Assembly: GCF_014212135.1 (NCBI RefSeq)
Contig: NZ_JACJVQ010000003.1
Location: 124,001 to 188,000, forward strand
Origin: Cohnella thailandensis
GTDB lineage: Bacteria; Bacillota; Bacilli; Paenibacillales; Paenibacillaceae
Direction of reading: 5' to 3'
DNA length: 64,000 nt
This document shows, piece by piece, positions 31,745 to 40,702 of the stretch. The translations under genes and the position numbers were made by a program. Every line of letters starts with the position of its first letter. Position 1 is the first letter of the stretch. The notes beneath the pieces were generated by a model. That model was not told where the DNA came from and ran no database searches. It worked only from the letters and a program-made list of their open reading frames with translations.

Positions 31745-33370
31745 TTAGAAAAGAGTGCGGCAGCTCTCCAAGAAGCGGCCGATCGGCTCCGCCGAATATT
31801 CGTTCCATGGAGCTTCCAGGAAATCGTTGTCCGCGAGGAGATCGACTTTGTTCTCGCGAACGGCGGGCAGCTCCTTCCACAGCCTTGTCGCGATAAGCTC
31901 GGTCCACCTCGATTGAGAAGCCGGGCTCCGGTTCACGTGAACAAGAATTCGATCCGCTCCCATGCCAGATAGCTCGCCCGGCTCGATCTCCCGGAACCAA
32001 GGAGTCTCCCTGATCCCCTCCGGCGCGACAAAACAGAGATCGTCGTACAAAACCGTGCCCGCGCGGCGCCCCCAGACCATAAGCCGGTCGCGGCCGACAA
32101 GAAGGACCAGCACGGCGTCTCGGCAGACGATAGGCTCTAACTTCTCTCGAACCGCCTCCGCCGTGCGGTCGTAGCGCTTCAACCATGCCTCCGCTTCCTC
32201 GTCCTTTTCCAAAAAGCTAGCTGCCTGCCTGAAGTGCGCGCGCCAATCCTCCTCCCCGTTCAGGAACAAGGAGGGCGCGATCTCTCTCAGCTTCTCCTGC
32301 TCCTCGACGGGAACGAGTCCGTCGAACCCGATGATTCGCTCGGGCCGCACCTCGCGCAGCGCCTCCAAGTTGAAGTCGTATCGGTGGCTCAACGCCGTCC
32401 GAACCTCATAGGCGTATCGGCTGCGATAGCGATCCGTCCAGAACTGGTCCATCGGCGCCGCGCAAGGAATCATGCGAAGGGCCAGCAATTGTCCGATGTT
32501 CGCCCAGCTGTACGCCGCTATTTTCCGTCTCTGGTTGCGTTGATAGATGGCGGGCGCGAAGCCGACTTGTTTTTTGAACAGGTGGCTGAAGTAGCTCTCG
32601 CTCGCATACCCGATCCGTTGAACGATATCCGTCAGGGAATGGTTGCCTTCGTTCATGAGACGCTTCGCCTCCTGCAGCCGCAAGTCCGTCCGGTATTCCA
32701 TGACCCCCTTGCCGAAACGTTCCTTAAACAGTCGCATGAAGTGGAACCGGCTAAGGCCGGCGGAGGACGCAAGCGCATCGACGGTAATCTCGCTCGCGTA
32801 ATTGCGCTCCAGCTGAATCCGGGAAGCCTCCAGCGCAATCTCCGTTTGCCGCTCCTGATGGTTAAGCGCGACGCTCAGCAGCTCAAGAAGACCGGCCTCG
32901 CAGCGGAGCCGGGACGAAGGCGTCATCCGGGCCCACTCATCGGCAATTAAATCGAAGAGCGCGCCTGTCGACGAGGAAGAAGGCATGGCCGCCTCCCCTA
33001 AGAACGGAAAAACGGCCTTCTCGCGGTTTGCGAATGAGGGAGCGTCGTCCTTCGGCGTAAAGAAGACCTGGAATTCCAGCAGCAATAATTCCAGCGGGCT
33101 CTCCCAATAATTCGTCCATTCGATGAGCTGTCCCGGCGCGCAGACGAATAACGATCCGTGCCGGAGGGCGTGAGGGCGGCCGTCAATGACCAGCCTGCCG
33201 CCGGGAGCGTTCGAGAGAAGAAGGAGATGGGCCTTCGGCTTGATGAACGCTCTCTCCGTTAAAGAAGAACGGGGAGCATCCCTTAGAATTCGGACGTCGA
33301 GCAGCCGATAGCCGAGAAGGCCTGCAGCATCCTGCTGCAGGCCTAGCGGGGAAGGGTTATTCATGGACAT
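31745..33370 (-). CDS. Btr-like AraC regulator with cytoplasmic siderophore-binding domain
   Basis: 541 aa. A cupin-like segment occupies residues 1-150 and the AraC HTH about 185-285 (ITVDALASSAGLSRFHFMRLFKERFG, SLTDIVQRIGYASESYFSHLFKKQVG). A periplasmic-binding-protein fold lies at about 290-540 (EVRPERIIGFDGLVP, LLVGRDRLMVWGRRAGTVLYDDL) with no signal peptide. This is the architecture of Bacillus subtilis Btr/YbbB, which senses ferric siderophore in the cytoplasm and activates uptake genes. It overlaps the end of the binding-lipoprotein gene by 14 nt, so both are under the Fur box at 34366-34390. Confidence 0.9.
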   Translation of the reverse strand: MSMNNPSPLGLQQDAAGLLGYRLLDVRILRDAPRSSLTERAFIKPKAHLLLLSNAPGGRLVIDGRPHALRHGSLFVCAPGQLIEWTNYWESPLELLLLEFQVFFTPKDDAPSFANREKAVFPFLGEAAMPSSSSTGALFDLIADEWARMTPSSRLRCEAGLLELLSVALNHQERQTEIALEASRIQLERNYASEITVDALASSAGLSRFHFMRLFKERFGKGVMEYRTDLRLQEAKRLMNEGNHSLTDIVQRIGYASESYFSHLFKKQVGFAPAIYQRNQRRKIAAYSWANIGQLLALRMIPCAAPMDQFWTDRYRSRYAYEVRTALSHRYDFNLEALREVRPERIIGFDGLVPVEEQEKLREIAPSLFLNGEEDWRAHFRQAASFLEKDEEAEAWLKRYDRTAEAVREKLEPIVCRDAVLVLLVGRDRLMVWGRRAGTVLYDDLCFVAPEGIRETPWFREIEPGELSGMGADRILVHVNRSPASQSRWTELIATRLWKELPAVRENKVDLLADNDFLEAPWNEYSAEPIGRFLESCRTLF

Positions 33371-34346
33371 GGTTTAGCACATCATCGGCTATGAGGCCGT
33401 TCGCCACCGGATTATCGTTGAACCAGTGGCCGGAATCCACCTTGAATATCGTGCCTTCCTGAACGGCTTTCAGAGACTTCCATAGCGCGTTATCCTCCGG
33501 AGGCTCCGAACGTCCCGGCCCGGAGATGACAAAGACGTAATCGACGTCCTTGAGTTCGGCCAACGTCTCCATGGAGTAAGCCTCGAAGTCGCCCTTCAGA
33601 GCGGCAGGCTGCTTAAACCCGAGCGTCTGATAGAGGGTCTTGCCGCCATAGAAGTTAGGTCCGAACAGTTTAAAGCTCTTATCGTCCTGCGGAAGCAGAA
33701 TGACCGCCGTCTTCTCGGATGGCAGATTCCCCAACTGGCTCTCAGCGGCCTCCATCTTCTCCTCGTATTGTTCGAGAGCCTTCTTCGCGGCATCCTGTTC
33801 CCCGAGCAAATCGCCAAGCTTCTCCAGATTCGTCCGCCAGTCCGTGTTGTCCTCCGAGAGCACGAAGGTCGGAGCGATCTTGGAGAACTGGTCGTAATCG
33901 ATTTGGCCCATGTAGGCCGGAGACAAGAAGAGGATCAGGTCCGGCTTGTAAGAGAGCGTCTCTTCCGCCGTCAACCCGTTGTCCATATTCAGAGACGGAA
34001 CCCCGGAAAGCTTGTCCTGCAAGTACTGCTGGGGTTGGCCTCCGGCGCTCCATTGCGCGACCGGTGACACGCCCATTGCGGAGAGAGGATCCTCCAGGAA
34101 TGGAGCGATAATGCGCTGCGGATGGGCAGGCACCTCTACTTGGTGTCCCATGGCATCCGTGAGAACGCGAGGGGCAGCCTCTTCCCCGTTAGCAGATGAC
34201 GCTGCCGCCTCGGTCTGCGCAGCCGACGGCGATGTGGTCGCTGGCGTGGCATCTTCGTTCGAATTGTTGGAATTCCCGCATGCGGCTAGCAGAATCATCA
34301 TAAGGGCCATCAGCCCTGCCGATAGTGTATGTTTGGACAGCTTCAT
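33357..34346 (-). CDS. Iron-siderophore-binding lipoprotein
   Basis: 329 aa from the ATG at 34346, preceded by AGGAGCTGC. The upstream extension of the frame crosses the Fur box and is not used. Lipobox LLAACGN, then an Asn/Thr/Ser/Ala/Glu-rich tether and a binding-protein fold (PQRIIAPFLEDPLSAMGV, YKPDLILFLSPAYMG). First gene of a two-gene operon with the Btr-like sensor, so the pair forms a receptor plus intracellular reporter of the same siderophore (inference). Confidence 0.92.
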   Translation of the reverse strand: MKLSKHTLSAGLMALMMILLAACGNSNNSNEDATPATTSPSAAQTEAAASSANGEEAAPRVLTDAMGHQVEVPAHPQRIIAPFLEDPLSAMGVSPVAQWSAGGQPQQYLQDKLSGVPSLNMDNGLTAEETLSYKPDLILFLSPAYMGQIDYDQFSKIAPTFVLSEDNTDWRTNLEKLGDLLGEQDAAKKALEQYEEKMEAAESQLGNLPSEKTAVILLPQDDKSFKLFGPNFYGGKTLYQTLGFKQPAALKGDFEAYSMETLAELKDVDYVFVISGPGRSEPPEDNALWKSLKAVQEGTIFKVDSGHWFNDNPVANGLIADDVLNHVHE

Positions 34347-34365
34347 TTCTTTGCAGCTCCTAAAG

Positions 34366-34390
34366 TTGAGATTGATTATCATTATCTCAA
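34366..34390 (-). promoter_or_regulatory. Fur box upstream of binding lipoprotein/Btr operon
   Basis: TGATTATCATTATCT (34373-34387) matches the 15-bp Fur consensus at 13 positions. It is framed by the dyad TTGAGAT/ATCTCAA. It stands 20-45 nt upstream of the start at 34346. Confidence 0.8.
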
Positions 34391-34769
34391 TCAGTATAGA
34401 GCCAACTGCCTCCATTGTGAATAAGGGATCGTGCTGTCTTTTGGGTAACCGAGCGCATTGTTGCGATAATCATTCCATGCGGACGTGCGGAGAAGTTTTG
34501 GGTTCCTTGGCTCTATGTATTTTTTTCACTGCTTGAAGGAATGCCCGGAACAGTGGGGAGTCGGTGATTTACGGGGAATTACGGGCGCAACGGGAAACGT
34601 GGAACGGGATGCGGACGTGAATTCGCCCTGTTCATCCGGCTTAAGTGTTCGAACAGTTCCGACTCGGTTTGCACTATTGGTTTCTAACCGAATCCACCTC
34701 CACTCCACACAATTTCTTTCATCCGTTTAGACCTGTATTGAGATACGGTTCATCATACCCGACTAAAAA
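34391..34769. other. Gene-free upstream region of the siderophore operon
   Basis: About 380 nt without a credible gene. It carries a direct repeat of ATGCGGACGTG (34478 and near 34609) and a partial Fur-like CGATAATCATT near 34460. Short frames in this stretch lack ribosome binding sites. Confidence 0.35.
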
Positions 34770-34794
34770 CAGTCCCCGCGAATCACGGGGACTG
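34770..34794 (-). terminator. Terminator of the exported protein/ABC/two-component operon
   Basis: A 9-bp stem CAGTCCCCG/CGGGGACTG around a 7-nt loop, followed on the minus strand by GTTTTTAG, ten nucleotides after the response-regulator stop codon. Confidence 0.85.
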
Positions 34795-34803
34795 CTTGCG
34801 CAT

Positions 34804-35520
34804 TTAAACCTTGAAGCGATAACCCGCGCCCCATACGGTTTCGATAAACTGGTGCTGCGACGGGTCTTTCTGGATCTTATCCCGGATCTTCCCTACGTGA
34901 ACCGTGACCGTGGCGGTATCGCCGTAATTCTCGATCCCCCACACCCGATCCAGCAGCGCCTCCTTGGAATAGACCCGATCCGGGTTTTCCGCGAGGAACA
35001 GCAGCAGGTCGAATTCTTTTGCCGTCATCGTAACATCCGTCCCGCGCAGCGTCACCCGTCTTGCATCGACCTGAATCGTGAGCTCGCGAATGTTCAGCTC
35101 GCGCGACTTCCGGGCATGCGAAAGCCCGGTGCCTGCCGCGACACCGGTCAATCGGTCATATCGTTCGAGATGCGCCTTTACCCGCGCCACGAGCTCCGTC
35201 GGGCTGAACGGCTTCGTCACATAATCGTCCGCCCCTAAGCCTAGACCTCGGATCTTGTCGATATCCTCCTTGCGGGCGGATACCATGAGCACCGGAATAA
35301 ATTTGGTTTCCCGGATCCGTCGCAGTAGTTCAAAGCCGTCCATGCCCGGCAGCATGACGTCCAGAATGATCAGATCGTATTCTTGCTTCAGCGCCTCCTC
35401 AAGCGCCTGTCGGCCGTCTGCCCTTAGGGTCACCTCATAGCCGTGTACCTCGAGAAAATCCCGCTCCAGCTCGGCGATCGCGTGATCGTCCTCAACGATT
35501 AGCACTTTCCGCTTCGACAT
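34804..35520 (-). CDS. OmpR-family response regulator
   Basis: 238 aa. Receiver domain with VEDDHA at the acidic pocket, phospho-Asp in LIILDVMLPGMDG, and Lys in DDYVTKPFSP. The C-terminal winged helix (about 140-235) ends with VTVHVGKIRDKIQ and GAGYRF. The start ATG lies one base after the kinase stop codon. It is last of the five-gene operon and may bind the direct repeat at 39501-39521 upstream of the first gene (inference). Confidence 0.95.
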   Translation of the reverse strand: MSKRKVLIVEDDHAIAELERDFLEVHGYEVTLRADGRQALEEALKQEYDLIILDVMLPGMDGFELLRRIRETKFIPVLMVSARKEDIDKIRGLGLGADDYVTKPFSPTELVARVKAHLERYDRLTGVAAGTGLSHARKSRELNIRELTIQVDARRVTLRGTDVTMTAKEFDLLLFLAENPDRVYSKEALLDRVWGIENYGDTATVTVHVGKIRDKIQKDPSQHQFIETVWGAGYRFKV

Positions 35521-35521
35521 C

Positions 35522-37003
35522 TCACGCTCTCCCCGTTTCTTTGTTATCCCGTTTCATCGGAATGCTAATCATCACCGTCATGAACCGTCCCGGTTCGCTT
35601 CTCGCATGGATCGTTCCTCCATGATTCGCGATAATCTGCTTCACGATGGCAAGGCCTAACCCGGAGCCGGCCACGTTCTGATTCCGGTTCGTATCCGCGC
35701 GATAGAAACGGTCGAAGATCCGCTCCAGCTCGTCCGGTCCCATTCCGGGTCCGTTATCCGTAACCGCGAATACCCAATTCTCCGACTGCCGCCCGAAATA
35801 AACATGGATATGGGGCTCCTTCTTATCCATGAATTTCACCGAATTACCGACAATGTTCAGCATGACGCGCCTCATCTTCTGGACATCCATCGTCACAACA
35901 TCATCTTGCCCCGCCTCATATTCGCTCGTTAGCCGCACGCCAGCGCTCTCGTACTCCATTTGCAGTTCGCTCATCGTCTGCCGATAGAACGACTCAAGCG
36001 GCACCGTCTCCATGTGGAAACGCTCCTGTTCGAGATCCAGCTTCGACAATAGGAACAGATCGTCGATCATCCGGTCCATATCGAGCGTCTTCGCATAAAT
36101 CACGTCGATATACTTCTTCAGCTTCTCCGGATCGTCCGTAATGCCTACCCGAATTCCCTCCACATAACCTTTGATCGAAGTCAGCGGCGTCTTCAGATCA
36201 TGCGAAATATTCGAGATCAGCTCCTTGCGGTTCTCCTCCAACGCTAGCTGAGCGTCGATCGATCGCTGCAGCTCGCTGCGCATCTTTTCATACGAGCGGA
36301 TCACGCTTCCCACTTCGTTGCGCACCTTGGATTCCAGACGGAAGTTCAAATCCCCTTCCGCAATGCGCCGGGAGCCCTGTTCGAGCTGTCGCAGCGGCCT
36401 TACGATATCCTTCGTCGTGATCCAGAGCAGCGGGACCAGAATGATACCGACTAGAATGGCGATACCGAGAAGCACGAATGACTCGAACCGGTTCGTCTTG
36501 GAATCCGCGGCCGTCATGTCGGCGATCAGGTAATACGTCAAAGGATCATCGATCTCAGGGAAATCGTATCCCACCGAGAGCAAGTCGCGTTCCTCCCACG
36601 CGCTCACGACGAACACATCGTTTGCATGCCGCCCAGCGGCGGACACATCCTGCCGCAGCTGCTTCAGGAACGCTTCCCCCTCGCTGAGCGCGCCGTAGCT
36701 TTCCCAGCGGTCCCCTTGCCTGACGACAAGGAAGCCCCCGAAAGGCTGCAGCCGGTCTCCGATGGTGGCTGCAAACGCGGGGGACGTCAGCTCCTCCGGC
36801 GTGTATCGCTCCGCATAACGCAGATCCACGAACAGATCGATGCCCCTAGAAAATGCTTCATCCGGGGATTGATCCTTCACGATACCGCTTGCGAAATACG
36901 AGAGGACAGCCGTGACGATTCCGATTCCGGTCATCGCAACGATAATCGCCGTCAGTAAAGCGCCAACCAAATAAGTTAAAATGAGTTTCAATCGAATGGA
37001 CAT
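35522..37003 (-). CDS. Sensor histidine kinase (HAMP, HisKA)
   Basis: 493 aa. Membrane helices lie at about 8-35 and 175-195, enclosing an extracellular region of about 135 residues without recognised fold. A HAMP domain covers about 195-250. The HisKA box has His in ISNISHDLKTPLTSIKG, and the HATPase N, G1 and G2 boxes follow (MLNIVGNSVKF, VTDNGPGMG, AGSGLGLAIVKQI). The start has only a weak ribosome binding site and sits 3 nt after the permease stop codon, so coupling is likely. Cognate partner is the response regulator at 34804. Confidence 0.95.
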   Translation of the reverse strand: MSIRLKLILTYLVGALLTAIIVAMTGIGIVTAVLSYFASGIVKDQSPDEAFSRGIDLFVDLRYAERYTPEELTSPAFAATIGDRLQPFGGFLVVRQGDRWESYGALSEGEAFLKQLRQDVSAAGRHANDVFVVSAWEERDLLSVGYDFPEIDDPLTYYLIADMTAADSKTNRFESFVLLGIAILVGIILVPLLWITTKDIVRPLRQLEQGSRRIAEGDLNFRLESKVRNEVGSVIRSYEKMRSELQRSIDAQLALEENRKELISNISHDLKTPLTSIKGYVEGIRVGITDDPEKLKKYIDVIYAKTLDMDRMIDDLFLLSKLDLEQERFHMETVPLESFYRQTMSELQMEYESAGVRLTSEYEAGQDDVVTMDVQKMRRVMLNIVGNSVKFMDKKEPHIHVYFGRQSENWVFAVTDNGPGMGPDELERIFDRFYRADTNRNQNVAGSGLGLAIVKQIIANHGGTIHARSEPGRFMTVMISIPMKRDNKETGRA

Positions 37004-37006
37004 ACG

Positions 37007-37726
37007 TCATAACTCTTTTCTTTGGAAGGCAAGCAAGCCCAATATAGTGCCAATGATATAGTAGGCTATCATAAATAGCAACGTTGAAACCGTCCTATCG
37101 GCATCCCCCCCGTACAGGAGCGGTTGCAGCCAATCCGCATAGCTCGTGACAAAAAACCGATTCAGCTGCGGCTCGAGAAAACCGACGGCACTCATCCCCA
37201 TCCACAGCACGACGCTCACCGCCAGCCCAACGCCGCTGCTCCCCGCCCATAGGGATACGCTGTTCGCCAATACGAGCAGCAAGCCGCCGAACAGGATCGC
37301 GCCCCCAAGCTCTGCTATACCCGCTCCGAGAGAGGACGCCGCAGATGCGCCGTGAACAATGATGCCTCCAATGTATGCTGGCACGAACATACACAGGACG
37401 ATCAAAGCACCGGCCGCCCACCCCGCGAGCAATTTTCCGATGAAGAGAAACTCCCGGCCGACCGGCAGCTTCAGCGCATGCTTGATCATCCCCTTGCTTT
37501 CGCCGATCATAAGGTCGCTGCCGAGCGCCACCATGAAGAAAGGGAGCACGACCGCAAGCAGCTCGATTGCCATCAGCGGCAGGTTGTCGCCCAGTCCAAG
37601 ACGGTCGCCGATAAAGACGAAGAGAACGCCAATGACGAAGGAGAGCAGCAGCAAAGCCTTCAGCTTTCCTCCGCGGAACAGCTTGCGCAGCTCCTCCGCG
37701 GCGAGGTAATTCATCTGCGCGATCAT
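37007..37726 (-). CDS. ABC-2-type transporter permease
   Basis: 239 aa with about six membrane helices and an N-terminal AAEELRKLFRGGKLKAL stretch typical of ABC-2 exporter permeases. The ATG at 37726 overlaps the stop of the ATPase gene in ATGA. The frame is open further upstream but overlaps the ATPase gene. With the ATPase it forms an exporter, possibly for antimicrobial peptide resistance or cell-envelope stress, as is common for such transporter plus two-component operons. Confidence 0.9.
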   Translation of the reverse strand: MIAQMNYLAAEELRKLFRGGKLKALLLLSFVIGVLFVFIGDRLGLGDNLPLMAIELLAVVLPFFMVALGSDLMIGESKGMIKHALKLPVGREFLFIGKLLAGWAAGALIVLCMFVPAYIGGIIVHGASAASSLGAGIAELGGAILFGGLLLVLANSVSLWAGSSGVGLAVSVVLWMGMSAVGFLEPQLNRFFVTSYADWLQPLLYGGDADRTVSTLLFMIAYYIIGTILGLLAFQRKEL

Positions 37727-38448
37727 ACGGCGGCCCCGCTCCTTTCCTGTGCGAGATGATGCAAATAATAGTCCTCCACGCGGGCAAACGACTCCCTGAT
37801 CTGCACGACGCCCGCCGTATGGACATGCCGCCCCTCGCAGACGATGCAAGCATGCGTGATCCAGTCCTCGATGTCGTGCACCTGATGCGACGACACGATG
37901 ACGCTCATCCCCGTGTCGGCAACCAGGCGGCGCAGCATCAACGCGATTTCCCGCCTGCCCTCGATGTCCATGCCCGAGAAGGGCTCATCGAGCAGCAGCA
38001 GCTTGGGCCGATGGAGCAGCACGCTGGCCAGCTCTATCCGTTGCTTCATGCCGGTGGAGTATTTTCTGATCTTTAGATTTTGGTGCTTCGTCATGCCCAC
38101 GAGCTCCAGCGTCTGCCGGATGCGGGCTTCGTCTACACCCGGATATAGCTTATGGTAGCACCTCAAATAGTCATATCCCGTGAGATAGGGGTACGGGGAC
38201 GGCTCCCCGATCATCAAGCCCATGTGCGGCCTCGTCAACTCGGGCCGGTCGGCGACGGAGGCGCCGTTCCAGAGAGCTTCCCCGCGTTGTGTCCCGATCC
38301 AGCCAGCCATCGCCTGCAGCGCCGTCGTCTTCCCGGCGCCGTTCGGTCCCAATAAGGCGACAACCTCACCGGCTCGCACGGTGAGGTTCAGCCCTTGGAT
38401 GCCGCGACCGCCGGGATAGACCTTCGTCAGATCGTTTGCTTCAAACAT
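37723..38448 (-). CDS. ABC transporter ATP-binding protein
   Basis: 241 aa. Walker A GPNGAGKTT near residue 34, signature YSTGMKQR, Walker B LLLLDEP, H-loop SSHQ. The closest style is the CcmA/DrrA exporter group. It precedes the permease at 37007-37726 (ATGA overlap) and follows the exported protein gene by 28 nt. Confidence 0.94.
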   Translation of the reverse strand: MFEANDLTKVYPGGRGIQGLNLTVRAGEVVALLGPNGAGKTTALQAMAGWIGTQRGEALWNGASVADRPELTRPHMGLMIGEPSPYPYLTGYDYLRCYHKLYPGVDEARIRQTLELVGMTKHQNLKIRKYSTGMKQRIELASVLLHRPKLLLLDEPFSGMDIEGRREIALMLRRLVADTGMSVIVSSHQVHDIEDWITHACIVCEGRHVHTAGVVQIRESFARVEDYYLHHLAQERSGAAV

Positions 38449-38476
38449 AGGTATGGTCCTCCCGTGGTCTATTGGG

Positions 38477-39448
38477 TTAGCTGCGATCGTCGAACGTTGC
38501 CGCGTCGATTATTTCCACGGACTTGCCGGCTGGGTCATATGCCTCTGGCGTCGTGGCATTGATGTCGCTAACGTGGCCTGCGCCTTCCAGCTCTACGCGG
38601 TGGGCGATGCCAGCCTCATCTTTGCCGCTCACTTCAAGCTCGCCTTGCACGCCTTGTACCTCGTTATTCGCATCGACCGTCATTTGCAGCCGCACATGTT
38701 CAATGGCAACGTCTTCCGTCAGCTCCGGCAACTGCGCTTCCAGGTCGATCCCTTCAAGTCCTTGGAAGAAAGGAAGCTGACTGAGCTGATCCCACTCCGT
38801 ATGCGCTTCCGGCGCAAGTGCGCGCCCTGCCCGGTCTTCAGCCGATGCCGCATCCATTAGTAAACGTAGCGGGAGCGGAATATCCTCCTTGCTGATGTCG
38901 ACCGTAATCGTCTTCGAGCCGTCCGCCTGGTTCGCCACGCTGAAGTTGTCCTTCAGGTCGCCGACCATAAAATCGAGGAGCGCTTCTTCCGCTTTGTTCA
39001 TCGGACGATCCTGGAACTCCTCCTCATCCGACCATTCGCGATGTTCGCCGGCGCGTTCATCGTCCAAGTTGATCACCTGATAATGCAGATCATGCGTCCG
39101 GTCTACGAGATAGACCTTGTCATCTCCACTGCTGTACAGGCTGGCGTTTCGCTCGACACCCATAAGCGTGAAGTCGAGGTCGCCGCTGACGTTGTATTCG
39201 CCGCCTGCTTCCCCCATCTTCCCCGAGCCGTCTGCCTTCAGAACCGTCTCGCCGTCAACCGTCACGGTGAAGTTCCCGTTGACCGTCGCGCTCTCGATGG
39301 CGGCCCCCGACATAGGGTTCGCTTTAAGCATCGCTTTGAACGCATCATACCCTTCCGTGTTCGGACTATACGCGAAAGCCGTCGCCGTAAATAGTGTCAT
39401 TGCGCCAACAGCCGAGCCTATCATGATGACTTTGCTTTTCTTTTTCAT
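38477..39448 (-). CDS. Exported protein of unknown function, first gene of ABC/two-component operon
   Basis: 323 aa. A Sec signal peptide is visible (MKKKSKVIMIGSAVGAMTL, cleavage probably after AFA near residue 26). The mature part is acidic, repeats beta-like segments (ATVNGNFTVTVDGETVLKADG, EYNVSGDLDFTLMGVERNASLY) and contains no Cys and no lipobox. I do not recognise a family. It heads an operon with ABC exporter, sensor kinase and response regulator, so it may be the exported sensor or effector of the envelope response. Start has AAAGGAGAGAG upstream. Confidence 0.82.
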   Translation of the reverse strand: MKKKSKVIMIGSAVGAMTLFTATAFAYSPNTEGYDAFKAMLKANPMSGAAIESATVNGNFTVTVDGETVLKADGSGKMGEAGGEYNVSGDLDFTLMGVERNASLYSSGDDKVYLVDRTHDLHYQVINLDDERAGEHREWSDEEEFQDRPMNKAEEALLDFMVGDLKDNFSVANQADGSKTITVDISKEDIPLPLRLLMDAASAEDRAGRALAPEAHTEWDQLSQLPFFQGLEGIDLEAQLPELTEDVAIEHVRLQMTVDANNEVQGVQGELEVSGKDEAGIAHRVELEGAGHVSDINATTPEAYDPAGKSVEIIDAATFDDRS

Positions 39449-39500
39449 TTTCCACTCTCTCCTTTAAGGTTGTTTGGTCTCTCTCTTGCCTACAACCTTA

Positions 39501-39521
39501 GTCTAAAGGAGGAGTCTAAAG
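39501..39521 (-). promoter_or_regulatory. Direct repeat upstream of the exported-protein operon
   Basis: GTCTAAAG occurs twice with 13-nt period on the plus strand (CTTTAGAC twice on the minus strand), about 50 nt before the start at 39448. Tandem direct repeats are typical OmpR-type response-regulator sites, so autoregulation by the product of 34804-35520 is plausible. Confidence 0.5.
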
Positions 39522-39646
39522 CCCCTCGAAAGCAATTCGAAAAGTTTTCTAAAATCGGAGATCTATATCAATATCATGATTCATAATCATTCAGGTGTTG
39601 TGCTTCGCTTTCGATGACTGGCTCTTTGAATCCTAACGAGCTGGGC

Positions 39647-40507
39647 CTACTTCGCCTCCGGCGGCAGCGATGTTCGCAGCAGGCTCTCCATGTCGGTAAT
39701 CGGTACGGCCAAACCGGCCTCTATTATTTGGTCTTGATGCTGGATATCCGCGGTGGCGTATACAACGGCGATGGCTTTGCCATGTTCGTTAATGACGGGA
39801 GAGCCGCTATTGCCGCTATAGACCGGCGCTTGAAGGGCCATGACCGGCGTCTGACGGCCTCGGATCGGGACCAAGCCGATAATAGCGCCTTCGATGGCGA
39901 TTTGCGTGAAATAAAGCGGATTGCCGATTACGTAGATAGGCTCCCCCGCCTCCCATTGCTTGTCCCGCTCGATTTCGATGAACGGCAGCTGTTGATCCCC
40001 GATATCCGCCTTCAGTATGGCGATATCCAGATCGGGATTACTGGCCGACAGCTTCGCTTTGTAACTCTGACTTTGCTCCGGAAACCTCACGATGATATAG
40101 CCGTTATTTTCGATTACGTGGTAGTTGGTCACAATGTAGCCGTCGTTTATGTGGAATCCGGTGCCTTTTCCGTTATCCGTGCTGACTGTGACAACCGCTT
40201 CTTTATACCTTAGAATTTCAGCCTGGCTGGATAATTCCTTCGACTCGAACAAGAGGGGCAGCGTCTTCATGTTGTAGATTCGCGGCCAGAATGCCAATAT
40301 ATTTCCGACTAGAGCGGCCACGAGCAGGAATAGGATCGTATTTCTGATCCATTTCCGTCGGTTGGCTGATGACCCCCCGTCATCCTCCTCCTCTTCCGAG
40401 TCAAAGTCCCACTCCTCGTCTGCATACGTGTCGCGATTCTCATTTTCTTGCTTATCATCGGAATTAGAAAAGGAGTTCTCTTTGTTTCGATTCGGATTAT
40501 TTGCCAT
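39647..40507 (-). CDS. Membrane-anchored trypsin-like serine protease
   Basis: 286 aa from the ATG at 40507 with GGGAGGATA upstream. A charged N-terminal tail with an Asp/Glu-rich block (residues 33-46) is followed by one membrane helix (about 54-75) and an HtrA/S1-type protease domain. The catalytic triad is His in VTNYHVI, Asp in NPDLDIAILK and Ser in GNSGSPVI. No PDZ domain is present, unlike HtrA. Monocistronic. Target is unknown; a surface quality-control or regulatory cleavage role is likely. Confidence 0.9.
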   Translation of the reverse strand: MANNPNRNKENSFSNSDDKQENENRDTYADEEWDFDSEEEEDDGGSSANRRKWIRNTILFLLVAALVGNILAFWPRIYNMKTLPLLFESKELSSQAEILRYKEAVVTVSTDNGKGTGFHINDGYIVTNYHVIENNGYIIVRFPEQSQSYKAKLSASNPDLDIAILKADIGDQQLPFIEIERDKQWEAGEPIYVIGNPLYFTQIAIEGAIIGLVPIRGRQTPVMALQAPVYSGNSGSPVINEHGKAIAVVYATADIQHQDQIIEAGLAVPITDMESLLRTSLPPEAK

Positions 40508-40702
40508 GCGTATCCTCCCGTACTCGCCGTAATCTTGTCCCAAAATTGTATGACCAAATCCCTTCTTCTTATTTTACTCCTGCATAAAAGCAAATACGAC
40601 GTATCGAAAAAACGAAGCGTTCGAGACCTCTTCCCCCCATTCCCGTAAATAGATAGAAATGCCTGATTTGCGGCTTAACTAGGAGATCGGAGGGGAAGCC
40701 CA

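Noticed and set aside
39576..39590. ATGATTCATAATCAT as a Fur box
   Set aside because: It is palindromic but departs from the Fur consensus at several positions, and neighbouring genes have no iron link.
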